In this document: positions 61,899 to 64,000 of the stretch, one piece after another | Layout: every line of letters begins with the position of its first letter | Numbering within the stretch: position 1 is the stretch's first letter | Assembly (NCBI RefSeq): GCF_900324485.2 | Contig: NC_046653.1 | Span: 17,283,285-17,347,284, forward strand | Reading direction: 5' to 3' | Origin: Mastacembelus armatus | Lineage: Eukaryota > Chordata > Actinopteri > Synbranchiformes > Mastacembelidae | Length of the DNA: 64,000 nucleotides | Position numbers and translations under genes: made by a program | Notes under the pieces: model-generated | The model's database searches: none | What the model was told of the DNA's origin: nothing | The model's input: only the letters and a program-made list of their open reading frames with translations

Positions 61899-62510
61899 GG
61901 GAGAAGTTGATAAACTGGTGTCTTCCTTTTTGATGACTTCTGGACATATTAATCAAAAACGGAGCATAATAAGCTTTTGAAAAACTAAACACTGCCATTT
62001 ATGTTTTGGCAGTTTGAAAAAGGATCAAATCTACCACAAACCTGGAGTATTTCCATGTAGTATTAACTGTTTCAGTGCTATATGTTTCATGATTATATTT
62101 TCCTTGTGTGTTTAAAATGGACTTCTCAGACTTTGGAGTTTTATCTCTTATTCCATCTGCAGGCCAGTAACTGTAACTATCCACACTGATTATAACCTTT
62201 ACTGTAAATAGGTTTTGTCACAAAAGGCTGTATCTGTTTTACTGCAGTATTATTTGTTTTATATGAGATTATTTTTGTCATTTCTAAATATTTCTATAAA
62301 CTTTGTATTGATCAGAACTGTTCTTTGCTTAATCTTTAGTTGTTTAAATTTGTCTTGTGTATTAAGTGACAAACAGCTGTCGTCACACACTGATTCTTTT
62401 CAGGGTTTTAACACCTCATTTCAGAAAGATGAAAAAACAGTCAGCATATCGGTCATCGCTACAGTTTATTGGTATTTATTTGCAAATAAACTACCCCCAA
62501 GCTGAGGCAT
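61899..62510 (+). other. jam2 3' UTR
   Basis: Non-coding sequence after the TGA, with AATAAA at 62485-62490 giving a UTR of about 600 bases. Confidence 0.5.
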
Positions 62511-64000
62511 TAATTGTTTACAGTACATGTACATTTTACTTACAATTTTAGTTGACTTTAATTGCAATAGCAGCATACAGTATTTGCTGCTGCCCTTTTC
62601 TTTATTCTATTGTGAATTCAATTGATTTAAAAAAAAAAAAAAAAAAAAAAAAGTCTTATCAAGTCAAACTTTTACTTTGACCACTAGGTGTCACCACAGC
62701 ACCAGCTGTATCTGTAACTACCAGCACCATCTGTAGGCCCACATGACACCAGTCTTTTTCCATTATTTGCATCTCAAACAGTAGTGCTGCTGTTCTCTGC
62801 CTATTGTATTTGTGGTACTCCTTGTTGTGGTACCCATAAATTACAAGTCCTCTATTGTACGGATTTTCTGGTTTTGAAGAAGATGTGTTCTCTGTGCATG
62901 TAATCAGGGATTTAAAAATTTCACCCATGATCATGTCATTAACTTCATATTTTGGATATATATCTGCATTTGGCTTAGAGTGATCTGTGCTTGTACCTGG
63001 TCATAACCTTCTCTAACGATGGCACTAAGTGGATCCTATTGATCTGCTAACATGGCTGTTTGGTAGCTGAAACCTTTCTGATCAGTCACGCTGGTTGCAA
63101 AGCCAAGGACGTGTTTAAAGCTCCAGAATATGCAAATGTTTTTAGTCTGTCACTTGTGTGTGTGAGAGCTGTGTCCTCAGAGGGAACTGCAATGGTTTTA
63201 GCATAATGACAACACATTTTTAATTTGAAGATTTTAGTTTTTTTTTTTTTCCTAAAGGGATTCATAGGCCCAAAACATTAGCAACATCTGGGTATGAAAG
63301 CATGAACTCATTCACTATGCTGCTCACTATTCAGGGAATTCTACGTAGATTAAAACAGAACAATATCAGGTAATCACTTTTATACTGCATGCATTATACA
63401 GATGAGCTTTTCCCCTGTCTGTGCACTGCATGATGATAGGTAGCTTTGTTAGTGGTCATTAATTGAACACAACTTTTTATGATGCATTATGGAATATTTT
63501 GAGTACACCTTATGGGCTTTAATTATCCTCATCAGACATTTCGACAATGCAAAATAGCGAACACATCAGTGTCGGCACAGAGGGGCTAGGGTCGTTTACC
63601 ACACTCCATAAATGGTAAAAAAAAAACATATACTTTAACGAAACAATGTTGAATTTAAGAAATCCTGTCAGAAGAAAGTAGTTTCAGCTGGTTTGAAAGT
63701 TATCACCCCATTAAATGTCCATTATAAGTTATCATATTCATAGTTATAGCTCACTAAGAGCAAACTCTCTGTGCACCAGAAGGTGCATATCATACTGTAG
63801 ATGTGTTGTAGTGTGGCAGCCTATAGTGCCTACAGAAATCATGACATGTGCAATAAGTGCTATTGGTGATGTGAAAGTAAGTTCGGAGTGAGTGACTAAA
63901 ACAGTAAATGGCTGCTCATTTAACATTTCAAGGAGACAATCAGGGTTGTTACTTCAGTAAGTTCTTGTTTTAACCCATTCCCTTAACCTTTTAACTCAAA
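62511..64000. other. Right-end interval, no gene seen
   Basis: AT-rich. It contains an A homopolymer at about 62630-62652 and a CTCF-like but imperfect CCACTAGGTGTCAC at 62682-62695. No coding exon recognised. Confidence 0.5.

Noticed and set aside
62682-62695. Second CTCF-like site CCACTAGGTGTCAC
   Set aside because: It misses the central GGC of the core, so it is much weaker than the site in lamp1.

Overview
The window comes from a ray-finned (teleost) fish nuclear genome, most likely a percomorph. The evidence is compact vertebrate multi-exon genes with GT-AG introns, AT-rich non-coding DNA, and teleost-type interspersed repeats (a mermaid/DANA-like SINE, the repeat with a 'TTTATTTGTATAGCGCC' head, and hAT fragments). 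There are no operons, no CRISPR arrays and no prokaryotic signals. I saw no retroviral or other capsid-bearing element.

Layout, left to right. (1) 107-2614, +: the last six coding exons of a POU2F1 (Oct-1) gene, followed by a 3' UTR of about 6.3 kb. (2) 9624-14732, -: a small ITAM adaptor of the CD247 (CD3 zeta)/FCER1G family, convergent with pou2f1. (3) 16564-18541, +: a LAMP1 gene that encodes only one luminal domain. (4) 21459-25834, -: GRTP1 (TBC-domain RabGAP), with a hAT-derived element in one intron. (5) 28544-31829, -: DCUN1D2, whose first coding exon is just the ATG. (6) about 33.8-41.9 kb, +: TFDP1 (DP-1). (7) 42409-45780, +: GRK1 (rhodopsin kinase). (8) 46657-48815, -: a METTL21C/E-type lysine methyltransferase. 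(9) 51.5-53.4 kb: AT repeats and decayed coding-like sequence. (10) 55582-61898, +: JAM2. Splicing phases were checked exon by exon. Conceptual lengths are 127 aa (ITAM adaptor), 251 (LAMP1), 349 (GRTP1), 259 (DCUN1D2), 413 (TFDP1), 561 (GRK1), 261 (METTL21) and 292 (JAM2).

Two ancestral linkage blocks meet here. POU2F1-CD247 corresponds to human 1q24, and LAMP1-GRTP1-DCUN1D2-TFDP1-GRK1 corresponds to human 13q34. Compared with the human 13q34 order, ADPRHL1, TMCO3 and ATP4B are missing from their expected slots. The genes do not form one pathway. They cover transcription (POU2F1, DP-1), immune signalling (ITAM adaptor), lysosome and membrane traffic (LAMP1, GRTP1), cullin neddylation (DCUN1D2), phototransduction (GRK1), protein methylation (METTL21) and cell junctions (JAM2).

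The points most worth a second look are: an exact 12-bp palindrome GCTAACGTTAGC close to three separate transcription starts; the one-domain LAMP1; the single-ITAM adaptor sitting in the CD247 slot; the empty ATP4B slot; a long fold-back element at 27.0 kb; and a decayed Glu/Lys-rich reading frame at 53.2 kb. No wholly new biological system was evident.
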